A DNA stretch of 64,000 nucleotides from Cephalopachus bancanus (Eukaryota; Chordata; Mammalia; Primates; Tarsiidae). The notes under the pieces are model-generated. The model had not been told where the DNA came from. It did no database searches and was given only the letters and a program-made list of their open reading frames with translations. Of the stretch, positions 34,031-43,312 are shown piece by piece. Location of the stretch: NCBI GenBank assembly GCA_027257055.1, contig JAPVLO010000182.1, forward strand, positions 4,216,001 to 4,280,000. Direction: 5' to 3'. Position numbers and translations under genes: made by a program. The number at the start of each line of letters is the position of its first letter. Positions within the stretch are counted from its first letter, which is position 1.

Positions 34031-35424
34031 AAATATGTACATAGAGAAGCAAATATATACACAACTCAACTCATCCAGAAGTCCATATCCTTGCCAGACT
34101 CTTCATACAGATTTACAAAGGTTTAACTATTCCCAGAGGTTTGGACACAAACTTTAAATGGTGGCTTTGATGCTTCAAGGTTGGTGGATGAATGGTATCC
34201 ACATGAATGAGAAGAACATGAATGGAAGAAGGACACTCAGGACCAACATACGAGAGAGTGGGGAAGCAGCTGATGGAGAAGGCCTAAGTGTCTAGAGGAG
34301 ATGCCAAGTAGCCACAATGGCTTCCAGAGCATGCTAGTAGTTTCCTCATTAAACCAGTGTCTCAAACACTCTCAATCTTTGCAGTTCTAGTGGAATGGAT
34401 TTTGGCACACTTGGGGGCAGATTTGCTAACTGGCTCCATGCTCCTCCGGCGGCAGTCCATTTTACGGATGACGGCACCAAAGACCAACTCTGCCAGGGAA
34501 GAGAAGGAATATTCCATTAATCTGGCTGTGGGTTATTAAGTCACTTTTTCTTCCTGTCACAAACAGATTGTGAATCACACTGCGTTCTCTCCCACCCTTG
34601 CCCTCAGCCTCCAATTCCACTCCCACAGCCTGGGGAGGATGGGGAGACTCACAAAGCCTCGCTGTTCTCAAGTCTGGTGGGTGCTGGCCTATTTGGTTCT
34701 GGGTTATGGGAAGGGTACTCTTTTCCCTCTTCCCACAGCTGTCAGTTCCAGCCATCTGAGAGTTCCCTCCAGAAGCCTGACGCGCAGCAGCATCCGCAGT
34801 GCCTGGTCGCTGGCCAGAGTGGTGGAGTCCTCCCAGGAGCTGCTGTGGCCTTTGGCAAGGGATCAGCTCCAAGAGTCATTGATTTCAACTGCTCAGCATC
34901 TTTATCTCAGCTCTCCTTGTGCATCTGCCTCTCTCAATTCCATTCTAATAACTTTATTGGCACGAAGAGATGGAGAGAGCATTGCCAGAGTCAATAATCA
35001 AGTTTCTGCAACCAGGATAATTTTTTTTTTCAGTTGTTCTAGCGTGGATGAGAACTGTATGGGCTCATGTTGTCATTTGTCTTTGGATTATTCTCTGGTA
35101 AGATCATTCACATTAGGAGGTGCACGTCAGTTCATTTCTCCCAGTTATGCAGTCTCATTATTTTCAACTTGAGGGTTTGGCATTGCTTGTTTCTATGGCT
35201 TTTTAATATCATTTTCAAAAATAACAGTAAATCAGGTAGGCAAATGTTTATCGAGCACATCCTGTGTCCTAGGCATTGTGATGGGGTCTTAACATATATA
35301 TCCTGTTTTCTATCTAGAGTAGGAAAAAAGTATGGCAGGCTAGTCAAGAAGTGACCAACTGTGGTAACTGTTAGTTGCCATCCTTCCAATGCAACCAATA
35401 ATACAATTCCTATCAGTGAGGAGA
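34031..35424. other. Unclassified sequence
   Basis: About 1.4 kb without a recognised gene or family. A 200-residue plus-strand frame (34570-35172) and its shadows show no known motif. Confidence 0.4.
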
Positions 35425-35940
35425 GGTAGCTGCATGGTTAAGTGTGTGGTTTCTCAGCTTTACCTCTGCTCTTGATGTGATTTGGGACAAGCTTCCTTGT
35501 GCCTTAGTTTACTCATCTCCAAAAAGGGAATGATAACAATAGCATTTACCTCCTAGGGTTCTTGTGGGACTCATATAAGATCGAACATAAGCATTTAGAA
35601 AATGTCCTGATGCTTATTAAGCACTTGATTAAGGCTATTCTTTTTTCTTTTTTGAGTTGGAGTCTCACTCTGTCACCTAGGCTGGAGTGCGGTAGCATGC
35701 TCACGGCCACCACAGCCTTGATCAGCTGGGCTCAGGCGATCCTTCCGCCTCAGCCTTCCAAGTAGCTGATGAACCATAGATGTACACCAACATGCCTGGC
35801 TAAGTTTTTGATTTTTTGCAGAGATGAGGTCTCCCCAAGTTGCCCAGGCTGGTCTTGAACCCCTGGTCTCAGGCAATCCTCTCACCTCAGCCTCCCAAAG
35901 TGCTGGGATTACAGGTGTACTATTCTTATTATTGTGATCT
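35425..35940 (-). mobile_element. MIR SINE, split near its end by an Alu
   Basis: The plus strand reads antisense MIR: GGTTAAGTGTGTGGTTTCTC, GTGCCTTAGTTTACTCATCTCC, AATGATAACAATAGCATTTACC and TTAAGCACTTGATTAAGGCTATTC, then the Alu, then TATTCTTATTATTGTGATC. Confidence 0.75.
35642..35918 (-). mobile_element. Alu
   Basis: Antisense dimer TTTTGAGTTGGAGTCTC to CTGGGATTACAGG. CTATTCTT repeats on both sides (about 35635 and 35920) as a probable target duplication. Confidence 0.9.
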
Positions 35941-36204
35941 TTAGAGACCTTAATGATTCTCTCGTCCAAGCTCTTCCTCTCCACAGTGAGGATGCAGAAG
36001 ATCAGAGAGACTGGCGTGTCCAAAGTCACTGTCTGATTTCTTCAGTAAGCAAGACAAGAAGATTCACCTCCCTAAGGTGAGAGAGGGGGCCAAAGCCAGG
36101 AAGTGTGGCGACAGCCATAGCTCAAAGAGCACATGGCCACACCAGAGTCTCACAAGGCAATGGCCAAGCAAAATTGCAACAAGTCATTGATTTCTAGACC
36201 ACTA
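35941..36204. other. Unclassified sequence
   Basis: No gene or repeat recognised. Confidence 0.4.
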
Positions 36205-36206
36205 TA

Positions 36207-37168
36207 TGAGGACTGACAATTAAGTTCACAAACTCATCCTAGAAAAAGTGCTACATACCTCATTGCTGTATATCACTACTGTCACCTTCGAAGTACTCCC
36301 CCTGGGAAGCTATGTACTGACATCAGCACTAGTACATCCATCAAAGCAGTTTTGGAACTCTTTCTGGAATGGCCATCAGAGCTGTTGTTGTATTATCTGT
36401 GATGTCTTAAATGGCTTCAAAATGTCTTCCTTTCAATATTTAATCAAAATGCCATCAAGATGTCTTCGTTTCAATATTTCCTTTATCTTAAAGACAAAAG
36501 TCATTGGGGGCCAGATTAGGTGAATAGGGAGGGTGTATACAGTTATTTGTTTACTGGTGAAAAACTCCCTCAAAGACAGTGCTGTGTGAACTGGTGCATT
36601 GTCGTGATGCAAGAGATTCTTTGGGACCATTTTTGCACACACCTTTCCCATGCCAAGATTTTCAGTTAAGATTTTCCTTTTTCTCTATGGATGTTTATTT
36701 GGTCTGCTATGCTTCTCACAGCCAGCAGATGATTTTGATGCACAATTTGGCAAATTTTTTGCAATGTTTTTGTCAGTTCTGCTCATTACTGGTCATTCTG
36801 ACCTCTCTTCATCAGTGATGCTTTTTCTCCCCTCAGAAAAATGTTTCATCCATTTATACACCGCCATTCTTATAATGGCATTATTCCCGTAAACTTGGAC
36901 TAACATGTTTCTGATTTCACTTCCATTCTTGCCAAACTTAACAAGAAATTTAATGCTTATTCGTTGCTATAAGCTCTGACATTCTCGCACACAAAAACAT
37001 GCAACAACAATAATGAATGCCACTCAGAAAGACACCACCACACATTGACATGAACACAGCTGTGAGACACTAATACAGCAAAGTTATGAACCCTTACTGA
37101 GTTACTTGTACAGTGCTGCTAATGTAAGTACACGGTGGCAACTTCACGAACTTAATTGTTAGACCTCA
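36207..37168 (-). mobile_element. Mariner DNA transposon, internally deleted
   Basis: Both ends begin TGAGG(A/T)CT(G/A)ACAATTAAGTTC when read inward (21 of 26 terminal bases match). A TA lies directly left of the element (36205-36206); the right flank is TG, probably a decayed TA. The minus strand keeps parts of an irritans/mellifera-like transposase. An N-terminal helix-turn-helix stretch includes VYKWMKHFSEG (about 36850). KVCAKMVPKNL then runs directly into HHDNAPVHTALS (about 36640-36550), so the block with the first catalytic Asp is missing. The segment normally carrying the third Asp is degenerate. Total length of about 960 bp is shorter than the roughly 1.3 kb of a full mariner. The element is non-autonomous. 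Confidence 0.9.
36433..36651 (-). pseudogene. Mariner transposase remnant, C-terminal part
   Basis: A 72-residue open stretch joins the KVCAKMVPKNL segment to the second-Asp motif HHDNAP with about 100 residues lost between them compared with full mariner transposases (usually about 345 residues). It would have cut and rejoined DNA at TA sites. As it stands it lacks a complete DDD catalytic triad and cannot be active. Confidence 0.85.
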
Positions 37169-37285
37169 TGTGATAAACAGTCCCCACAGAGCATGCCAGG
37201 AATTTAACTGTTTCCTATCACTGGATTTCTGGACACTGCAGGCATCACCAGCATCTAGTTCAGTGACGGTACCTTTGGTTTAGGT

Positions 37286-37935
37286 GGTGTCAGGATAGTG
37301 TGGTGATTAAAAGCCCACAGTCTGGAGCCAAACACTTGGGCCAAATTTTGGTTCCTCTTGGATTAAAAAAAAATGTGGTACATATTCATGATGGAATATC
37401 ACGCAGCCATAAAAAAGGACAAAATCATGAACTTCACAGCAACCTAGATGGACTCAGAATCTATAATAGTGAATGACTTACCATAGAAACAAAGAACTGA
37501 GTATCGCATGTTCTCACTTATAAGCGAACCTTGAACAATTATCATAATACTATAAAAAAAGGACTGACAGTAGTGGGAAACTGCCAGGGGAGGATAGGGG
37601 AAGGATTGGCAGTAGTGGGAATCTGCCAGGAGTGAGGGGTGGCATACCTCATCTGCAAGGGTACCTGCATAATGAACATTTGAATCCCTCACCCTGAATT
37701 GTACCCCACATCTTTAAAATAAAAATAATTAAATTTTTAAAAATTGGGGTCCTCACTTTTTGCATACTGTGTGATCTCAGGCTAATTACTTACCCTCTCT
37801 AAGGCTCAAACTATTCATGTGGATATTATCTGGATAGTAATCACACCATCCTTTACTGCATTTTTATGAAAATGAAGCAAAATACTGCACCAAGAATTGA
37901 GTCAGATGCCCAGTACAGAGTAACACTTGCTATGT
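37286..37935 (-). mobile_element. MIR SINE, split by an L1 3' end
   Basis: The plus strand reads antisense MIR: GTGGTGATTAAAAGCCCACAGTCTGG left of the L1 and GTGTGATCTCAGGCTAATTACTTACC, TATTCATGTGGATATTATC right of it. Confidence 0.7.
37361..37740 (+). mobile_element. L1 3' end, 5'-truncated
   Basis: Sense L1: TGTGGTACATATTCATGATGG, ACTCAGAATCTATAATAGTG, a G-rich 3' UTR with two GGCAGTAGTGGGAA-type hairpin units, ACCCCACATCTTTAAAATAAA and an A-rich tail. Inserted in a MIR. The flanks TTGGTTCCTC and TTGGGGTCCTC may be the duplication. Confidence 0.9.
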
Positions 37936-38387
37936 GGACATTGACATGATTTTTATATTAGTTTTTAGTGCTCTTATTTATCCAGGACCTCAGTTCATCT
38001 TCAAAACATGATTGTAAGAGAGAGAGATGCTTCCGTTCCCACTAGAGGTTAACTGAGAGTCACAAAACTAGCACCTGGCAACAGAGGGTCCCCAACACAC
38101 AGGCCTTGTGATTTCTAAGCCACATCTATACCACAGGAACTAAACACACCTGAAGATGTCCTCAGAATTGAGAAAGGGACATAAAGACGAAGAACTGGAA
38201 CACCAAGTAAGGTAAAGTAGAAGGAAGAGTGATGTTCTGAGTTCGACACATTAAATCAAAACACACAACAATGAGGCAGAGATGGAAGAAAGGAAGCTCA
38301 ACCCAGCCACAAAACAAAAACAAAAAACCCCCCAAACATGCTAAGTATAGAAAAGAACAAGCAAAGCAACAATTAGATTCCCCTCAT
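37936..38387. other. Unclassified sequence
   Basis: No gene. 38030-38100 is weakly MIR-like (GAGAGTCACAAAACTAGCACC). Confidence 0.35.
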
Positions 38388-38680
38388 GGCTAGGTGTGGT
38401 CGCTCATGCCTATAAAGCCAGCACTTTGGGAGGCTGAGGCAGGAGGATGGCTTGAGCCCGGGAGTTTGAGACCAGCCTGGGCAACATTGAGAAACCTTGT
38501 CACGACAAAGAATCAAAACCTTAGCTGGATGTGGTGGCGCATGCCTGTAGTCCTAGCTACTCAGGAGGCTGAGGTGGGAGAATTATCTGAGCTCAACCGG
38601 TCGAGGCTGCAGTGAGCTATGATTGTGCCACTGCACTCCAGCCTGCAGGACAGAGTGACACCCCAACTTAAAAAAAAAGT
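38388..38680 (+). mobile_element. Alu, older type
   Basis: GGCTAGGTGTGGTCGCTCATGCC to ACACCCCAACTTAAAAAAAA. The right arm GCAGTGAGCTATGATTGTGCC is ancestral. Confidence 0.92.
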
Positions 38681-39629
38681 CCCTTTGTAAGTTAAAGCCA
38701 GGAGACCAGCAGGTAACTGAACACTTTCAGCTTATCCTGGCTCTAGAGTAAAGACAGAGACTGGGAAAGAGAGAGGAGCAGTGAGAACAGATCAGGTCCA
38801 CAAAGGCTTTGTGCAGTGATCTTGCAGTTGATTCTGAAGATACATGTGGTTGTTAAGATATCATCTGTATATTTTGCAACCATAGCCGAGAGCCAACATG
38901 TTCCCAGGGAACTGTTCATTAAGTCAGGAAGCAACTGGACGAAGAGGAAAAGGATGCCCCTTCCCAAGACTCGGTGAGTCTAAGGGAGATTGAGCGCACA
39001 AACTGAGGAGACAAGCCATTTTGGCAAAAACAATAGACTAAGCTGATACTGATGCCAACCTACCAGCTGCCGCTGCCCCTGCACCTGCCATGGTCTGGCT
39101 GGTCTGCCTCTTCCCCGAAACCTCTCCCACATATCAGCCACCCTCTGGATGGGTGGAAGGCCCGAGAGGTCATTTAGCATCAGTTTCTCTACCTTTTGTT
39201 GGTGCGTGCAGCAGAGGCCTGAGAGTTTGGAGGATAACAAGAAAGCTTGAATCAGGAGGTGCTGCTTGTGTAGGGCTGGGTGTTGATGGCTATGGAGGGA
39301 ACAGGACTCTCCCCCGCAGCCCTGCAACCTGCGGAGTTCAATCATGGGAGCGTGTGCTGTGCTCATGGAAATATGGAATGCCCTTTCCAGCAGTGCTGAG
39401 CCCCAAGCGTAGACTGCTATCCTGTAGGGCATCACAGAGAAATAAGGGACCCAGGCCCCAGGGGACAGCTCTGCTGTCAGCAGCATCTTTATAACTTTAC
39501 CATATCTGAGAAGACGTTCTTTTTTCCTCACTGATAGTAACGTTTTGGCATTTTGTGACTGGTGTGTGGATATATTCTTGATGTTTCCCATGGATTAAAA
39601 AAATCTCCTGATTTTCTCCCAGTGAAATC
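38681..39629. other. Unclassified sequence containing a 203-residue minus-strand frame
   Basis: No repeat recognised. The frame 38980-39591 on the minus strand is the longest one outside identified repeats on that strand. It has no signal peptide, no recognisable domain and no codon pattern I can call coding. A different 134-residue frame overlaps it on the other strand. Confidence 0.4.
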
Positions 39630-39922
39630 TCCTGGCTGGGCAAGGTGGCTCACACCTGTAATCCCAGCACTCTGGCGAGGGCAAGAGGATTGCCTGAGCC
39701 CAGGGGTTCAAGACCTGCTTGGAAAACTTGCTGAGATCTCATCTCTACAATAAATAAAAAATTAGCAGGGGGTGGTAGTGTGCTCCTGTAGTCCCAGCTA
39801 CTTTGAAGGCTGAGGCAGAAGAATTACCTGAGTCCAGCAAGTTGAGGCTGCGGTGTCCGTGAGCGTGTCACTGCACTCCAGCCTGGGGGACGAGGAGACT
39901 CCCACTCAAAAGAAAAAAGAAA
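39630..39922 (+). mobile_element. Alu
   Basis: GGCTGGGCAAGGTGGCTCACACC with a short deletion after GCACTCTGG (GCGAGGGCAAGAGG), to CTCCCACTCAAAAGAAAAAAG. GAAATCTCC and GAAATCTAA flank it. Confidence 0.9.
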
Positions 39923-40774
39923 TCTAATTCCCCCAGTCAGGTGTCTGCTTATACTGAGAGAAGCAAGAAGATGTCTGCACTGACTGCGTCCTTGATGAAG
40001 ATGGAAGCCAGGTGTGTTTAGCCCGGACCTCAGTGCCTTGGACAATCTGGCACCCTCAGTAACTCTTTGTTGATTGATCCTTGGGGAAACTCGAATGGGC
40101 ATTTGCTATTCAGTGGCGAAGGGATGGTTGCCACAGCAGATGAGCCTGGAAAGGGAAGAACGTTATGCAAATCTGAGAAACAAGAGGGAAGGGAGGCTTC
40201 TCACACTGAGGGAAAGCAAAGATGGGGAAAGGTTTGAGGTGAAGCGCAAGCAAAGGGTGCCCAACGTGGGAGCTGAAGTTGGTGCCCCTTCCTCGAAGGG
40301 TGTGAGGGACTTGGAACAGACCCACGGAGAGGGCCATGGTCAAAGGACTGGGGTATGGTCCCAGGGGTGGGACAGTTAGAGGGAAAGCACATCTAGATGA
40401 CGGTTCCACTCTTTCTTCTCTCCTCAGTCTCCCAGCCACAGTGGTGTGTCTTGACGTCACCCACCTGTCAGTGGGTTAGGGATGTTCTGGTGGTGACTGT
40501 TTCCAAATCAGCTCCTGAAAAATGAAGCAGGTCTCAGTCCATGGGTTTGAGAAAAATATTTGCTTATGGAGAAAAGAGTCTTCTGCCACTTGAATCCTCA
40601 AAACATACTTGGAGGCACGTCGTCTTGGGGTATATTATTTTGAATTCAGAAATTAAGCAAATCCAATTGGGAATTAAGAACCATCATGCTGTTTGGATTT
40701 ACATGGCAATCATGTTTTTAACTCAACATCTGTAAGTGCTATGTCATTTAAGATAACCTTACACATGATCCATT
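39923..40774. other. Unclassified sequence
   Basis: About 850 bp without recognised elements. Confidence 0.4.
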
Positions 40775-40783
40775 TAGTTATAT

Positions 40784-41066
40784 ATATAGTTGAAGTCTCA
40801 CTCTGTCACCCAGACTGGAGTGCAGTGGCATGCTCATGGCCACTGCAACCTCGACCTGCTGGGCTCCAGCGATCCTTCCATCTCAACCTTCCAAGTAGTC
40901 AGAACTACAGGTGTGCACTACCACGCCCGGCTAATTTTTTATGTATTGTAGAGACGAGGTCTCGCCAAGTTGCCTGGGTTAGTCTTGAACCCATGGGCTC
41001 AGGCCATACACTCACCTTGGCCACCCAAAGTCTTGGGATTACAGGATGAGCCACCGAGCCTGGCCT
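40784..41066 (-). mobile_element. Alu
   Basis: Antisense dimer from TTGAAGTCTCACTCTGTC to GAGCCACCGAGCCTGGCC. TAGTTATAT on both sides (about 40775 and 41066) is the likely duplication. Confidence 0.9.
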
Positions 41067-41173
41067 AGTTATATTTTTTAAGCTGGACACCAGTAATGGG
41101 AGACTTAGTTCTTGAAATAGTTTTACTAACTTCATTTTATGGAGGCAAAATTGAGGCCTTGAAAAAAGATTCA

Positions 41174-41251
41174 GGCTGGGCTCGGTGGTTCACATGTAAT
41201 CTCAGCACTCCAGTCTGAGTGACAGAGTGAGACTACAACACACACACACAC
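41174..41251 (+). mobile_element. Micro-Alu: ends of an Alu joined, own target duplication
   Basis: About the first 35 bases of an Alu (GGCTGGGCTCGGTGGTTCAC to ATCTCAGCACT) are joined at the shared word GCACT to the last 35 (CCAGTCTGAGTGACAGAGTG to GACTACAACA), with a (CA)n tail. Perfect 9-bp duplication AAAGATTCA at 41165-41173 and 41252-41260. The duplication shows the short molecule itself was inserted. Confidence 0.85.
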
Positions 41252-41260
41252 AAAGATTCA

Positions 41261-41744
41261 AATAAGGTTACATAGCTAACAAGCAGCTATTGGATTCCCT
41301 GGTTTCACTGTTTTATTTCTTCACACATTTTTCTCCTCTCTCTGTCAACCAAGAACATTATAGGGCTAATTACTTGGAGCCCATGAATGGTGTCAACGTA
41401 TCTGTGAACCTTCTAAACTTACCAGCAGAATTTGATCACCAGAGCTCTGGCAGCCATCGTGTGGTCATGAGGGAAAATGGCTGACATGAGGAGATAGTCA
41501 AGCAAAAGCACCGAAAAACCCTGGGTCCCTGATGAGGTTGCTGAAATGGTGAATTAACCATCCCTGGAGTTTTCCTCCTTCAAAACCCATGCTATATGAT
41601 GTAAAATAGTCAATTTCCTCATTGTTTAAGCCATCTGGAATGGAATTGACAGTTATTTGTTGGCAAAAAATTCCAATTAATATAAGCCCATACCCATGGA
41701 ATCATCTTCTGTGGAATGTTTTCAAGTAAGATTATTTTGTTATA
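41261..41744. other. Unclassified sequence
   Basis: No gene or repeat recognised. Confidence 0.4.
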
Positions 41745-41962
41745 AAATTTTTTTAAGAGATGGGGGTCTCACTTTTAAGTCATTAATTCACTATTGTTGT
41801 TTAATTCATGATTTCAACAACCTCATGCAGTAGCTGTTTGCAGGCATGATCACAGCTCACTGCAGCCTCAAACTCCAGGGCTCAAATGATCCTCTCGCCT
41901 CAGCCTCTCGAGTAACTGGGACTACAGGCACACGCCACCACACTGGGGTCGTTTTACTATTT
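41745..41962 (-). mobile_element. Alu monomer-like copy with internal insert
   Basis: TTTTTTTAAGAGATGGGGGTCTCAC, then about 65 AT-rich bases foreign to Alu, then GGCATGATCACAGCTCACTGC to GCACACGCCACCACACTGG in antisense. Confidence 0.7.
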
Positions 41963-42265
41963 TATAGATAATCCCATCTTATAAAGAATAAAAAGTCAAT
42001 GTAATTGGGTGAATGATCAAGACAGGAGAGATCCAGTTAGGTCTCACAGGTTAGTCTATCTAGCCCGTAATTATAAATTTTAGGAGGGATTTTTGGGATA
42101 ATTATTTTGGTGATTTTTAGGCTTTTACCAATGGACCACTCTAGTTAAGCAGGGATGTTCTATGAATCTGCATATATTTGGTTTAAATTTGCTGAGAATT
42201 TTGTTTACAGTTTGCAATTACTCAGTTTAAACAAACATTCACAGTTATGTGTTCATTTTCTTATT

Positions 42266-42400
42266 TTCTTTTTTAATATAGGAACGAAGTCTTGCTATGT
42301 TGCCCAGGCTTGTCTTGAACTCCTGACCTCAAGTGATCCTCCTGCCTCAGTCTCCCAAAGTGCTGAGATAACAATTGTGAGCCACCACGCCCAGCCCCTC
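42266..42400 (-). mobile_element. Free left Alu monomer (FLAM-like)
   Basis: TTTTTAATATAGGAACGAAGTC to GTGAGCCACCACGCCCAGCC in antisense, a single left arm only. Confidence 0.78.
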
Positions 42401-42667
42401 CCTTCCTCTTAAGGGTTGAATAAAATCACTTTGGAAAAGTGAATCTTCTGAGATAATTGTAGATAATTGGTCAGCAAAGACATCATGTCTTAAATAATTT
42501 GGTTTGTTTTAAATTTTGAGTAAATATCTGACAGAGACCAGCAATGGGGGACCTAGTGCATCACTGAGCATCTCATAATGCTAACAGTTGGTTGTAACTG
42601 ACTGCCCAACACTGTTCTAAAACCTTACCTGTATTGACTGATTTAACCACCCAATGATCTAATTACT
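42401..42667. other. Unclassified sequence
   Basis: No gene. 42590-42667 faintly resembles MIR. Confidence 0.3.
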
Positions 42668-42992
42668 GTGCCCAGCTTTTTGTTGTTGTTGTTGTTTGTT
42701 TGTTTGTTGTTTTTTTGAGTCAGAGTGCCACTCTGTCATCCAGGTTGGAGGGCAGATCACAGCTCGCCATAACCTCGATTTCCTGGTCTCAGGCAATCCC
42801 TCTTCCTTAGCCTCCTGAGTAACTGGGACTACAGCATGCTTGGTTAATTTTTGGGGGTTTTTGTGTTTTTTTTTGTAGATACGAAGTCTTGCTATGTTGT
42901 CCAGGCAGATCTTAAACTCCTGGGCTCAAACAATTCTCTTGCCTTGGCCTCCCAAAGTGCTGGATTATAGAAGTGAGCCACACAGACCTAGT
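42668..42992 (-). mobile_element. Alu, diverged
   Basis: (GTT)n tail, GAGTCAGAGTGCCACTCTGTC, linker TTTTTGGGGGTTTTTGTG, to GTGAGCCACACAGACC. Confidence 0.85.
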
Positions 42993-43063
42993 CAAGTGTG
43001 CCCATATTATAGATGAGAACACCAAGACAGAGTGCTCAGCTGGCAGGTGGTAGTTCCAAAAAA

Positions 43064-43226
43064 AATTTTTTTTTTTTAGTCTCACCCTATCTCCCAGTCT
43101 GAAGTGCAGTGGCATGCTCACAGCCACCACAGCCTCAATCTGCTGAGTTTAGGCAACACTTCTGACTCAGCCTTCCAAGTAACTGGAACTACAGGCATGT
43201 GCCACCATGCCTGGCTAATTTTTCTT
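43064..43226 (-). mobile_element. Alu right arm, separated from its left arm by L1
   Basis: TTTTTTAGTCTCACCC to GCCTGGCTAATTTTTC in antisense. Its left arm follows at 45838 after the L1. GGTGGT(AGTT)CC..AAAA at 43046 and GGTGGTCCTAAAA at 45973 outside the two halves look like the Alu's diverged target duplication. Confidence 0.85.
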
Positions 43227-43239
43227 TTTCTTGTTTTTT

Positions 43240-43312
43240 TTTGCAAATATTTTCATCCATTGTTTGCGTCATCTCTTCTCTGTCAATTGTTTCCTTGGCT
43301 GTGCAGAAGCTT
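43240..43312 (-). mobile_element. Extra L1 ORF2 segment at the 3' side of the L1
   Basis: GCAAATATTTTCATCCATTG, CTGTCAATTGTTTCCTTGG and CTGTGCAGAAGC are antisense ORF2, about 1 kb upstream of the 3' end in a normal L1. They lie outside the 3' end of the L1 that follows, in the same orientation and with a T-run on each side. Confidence 0.75.
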
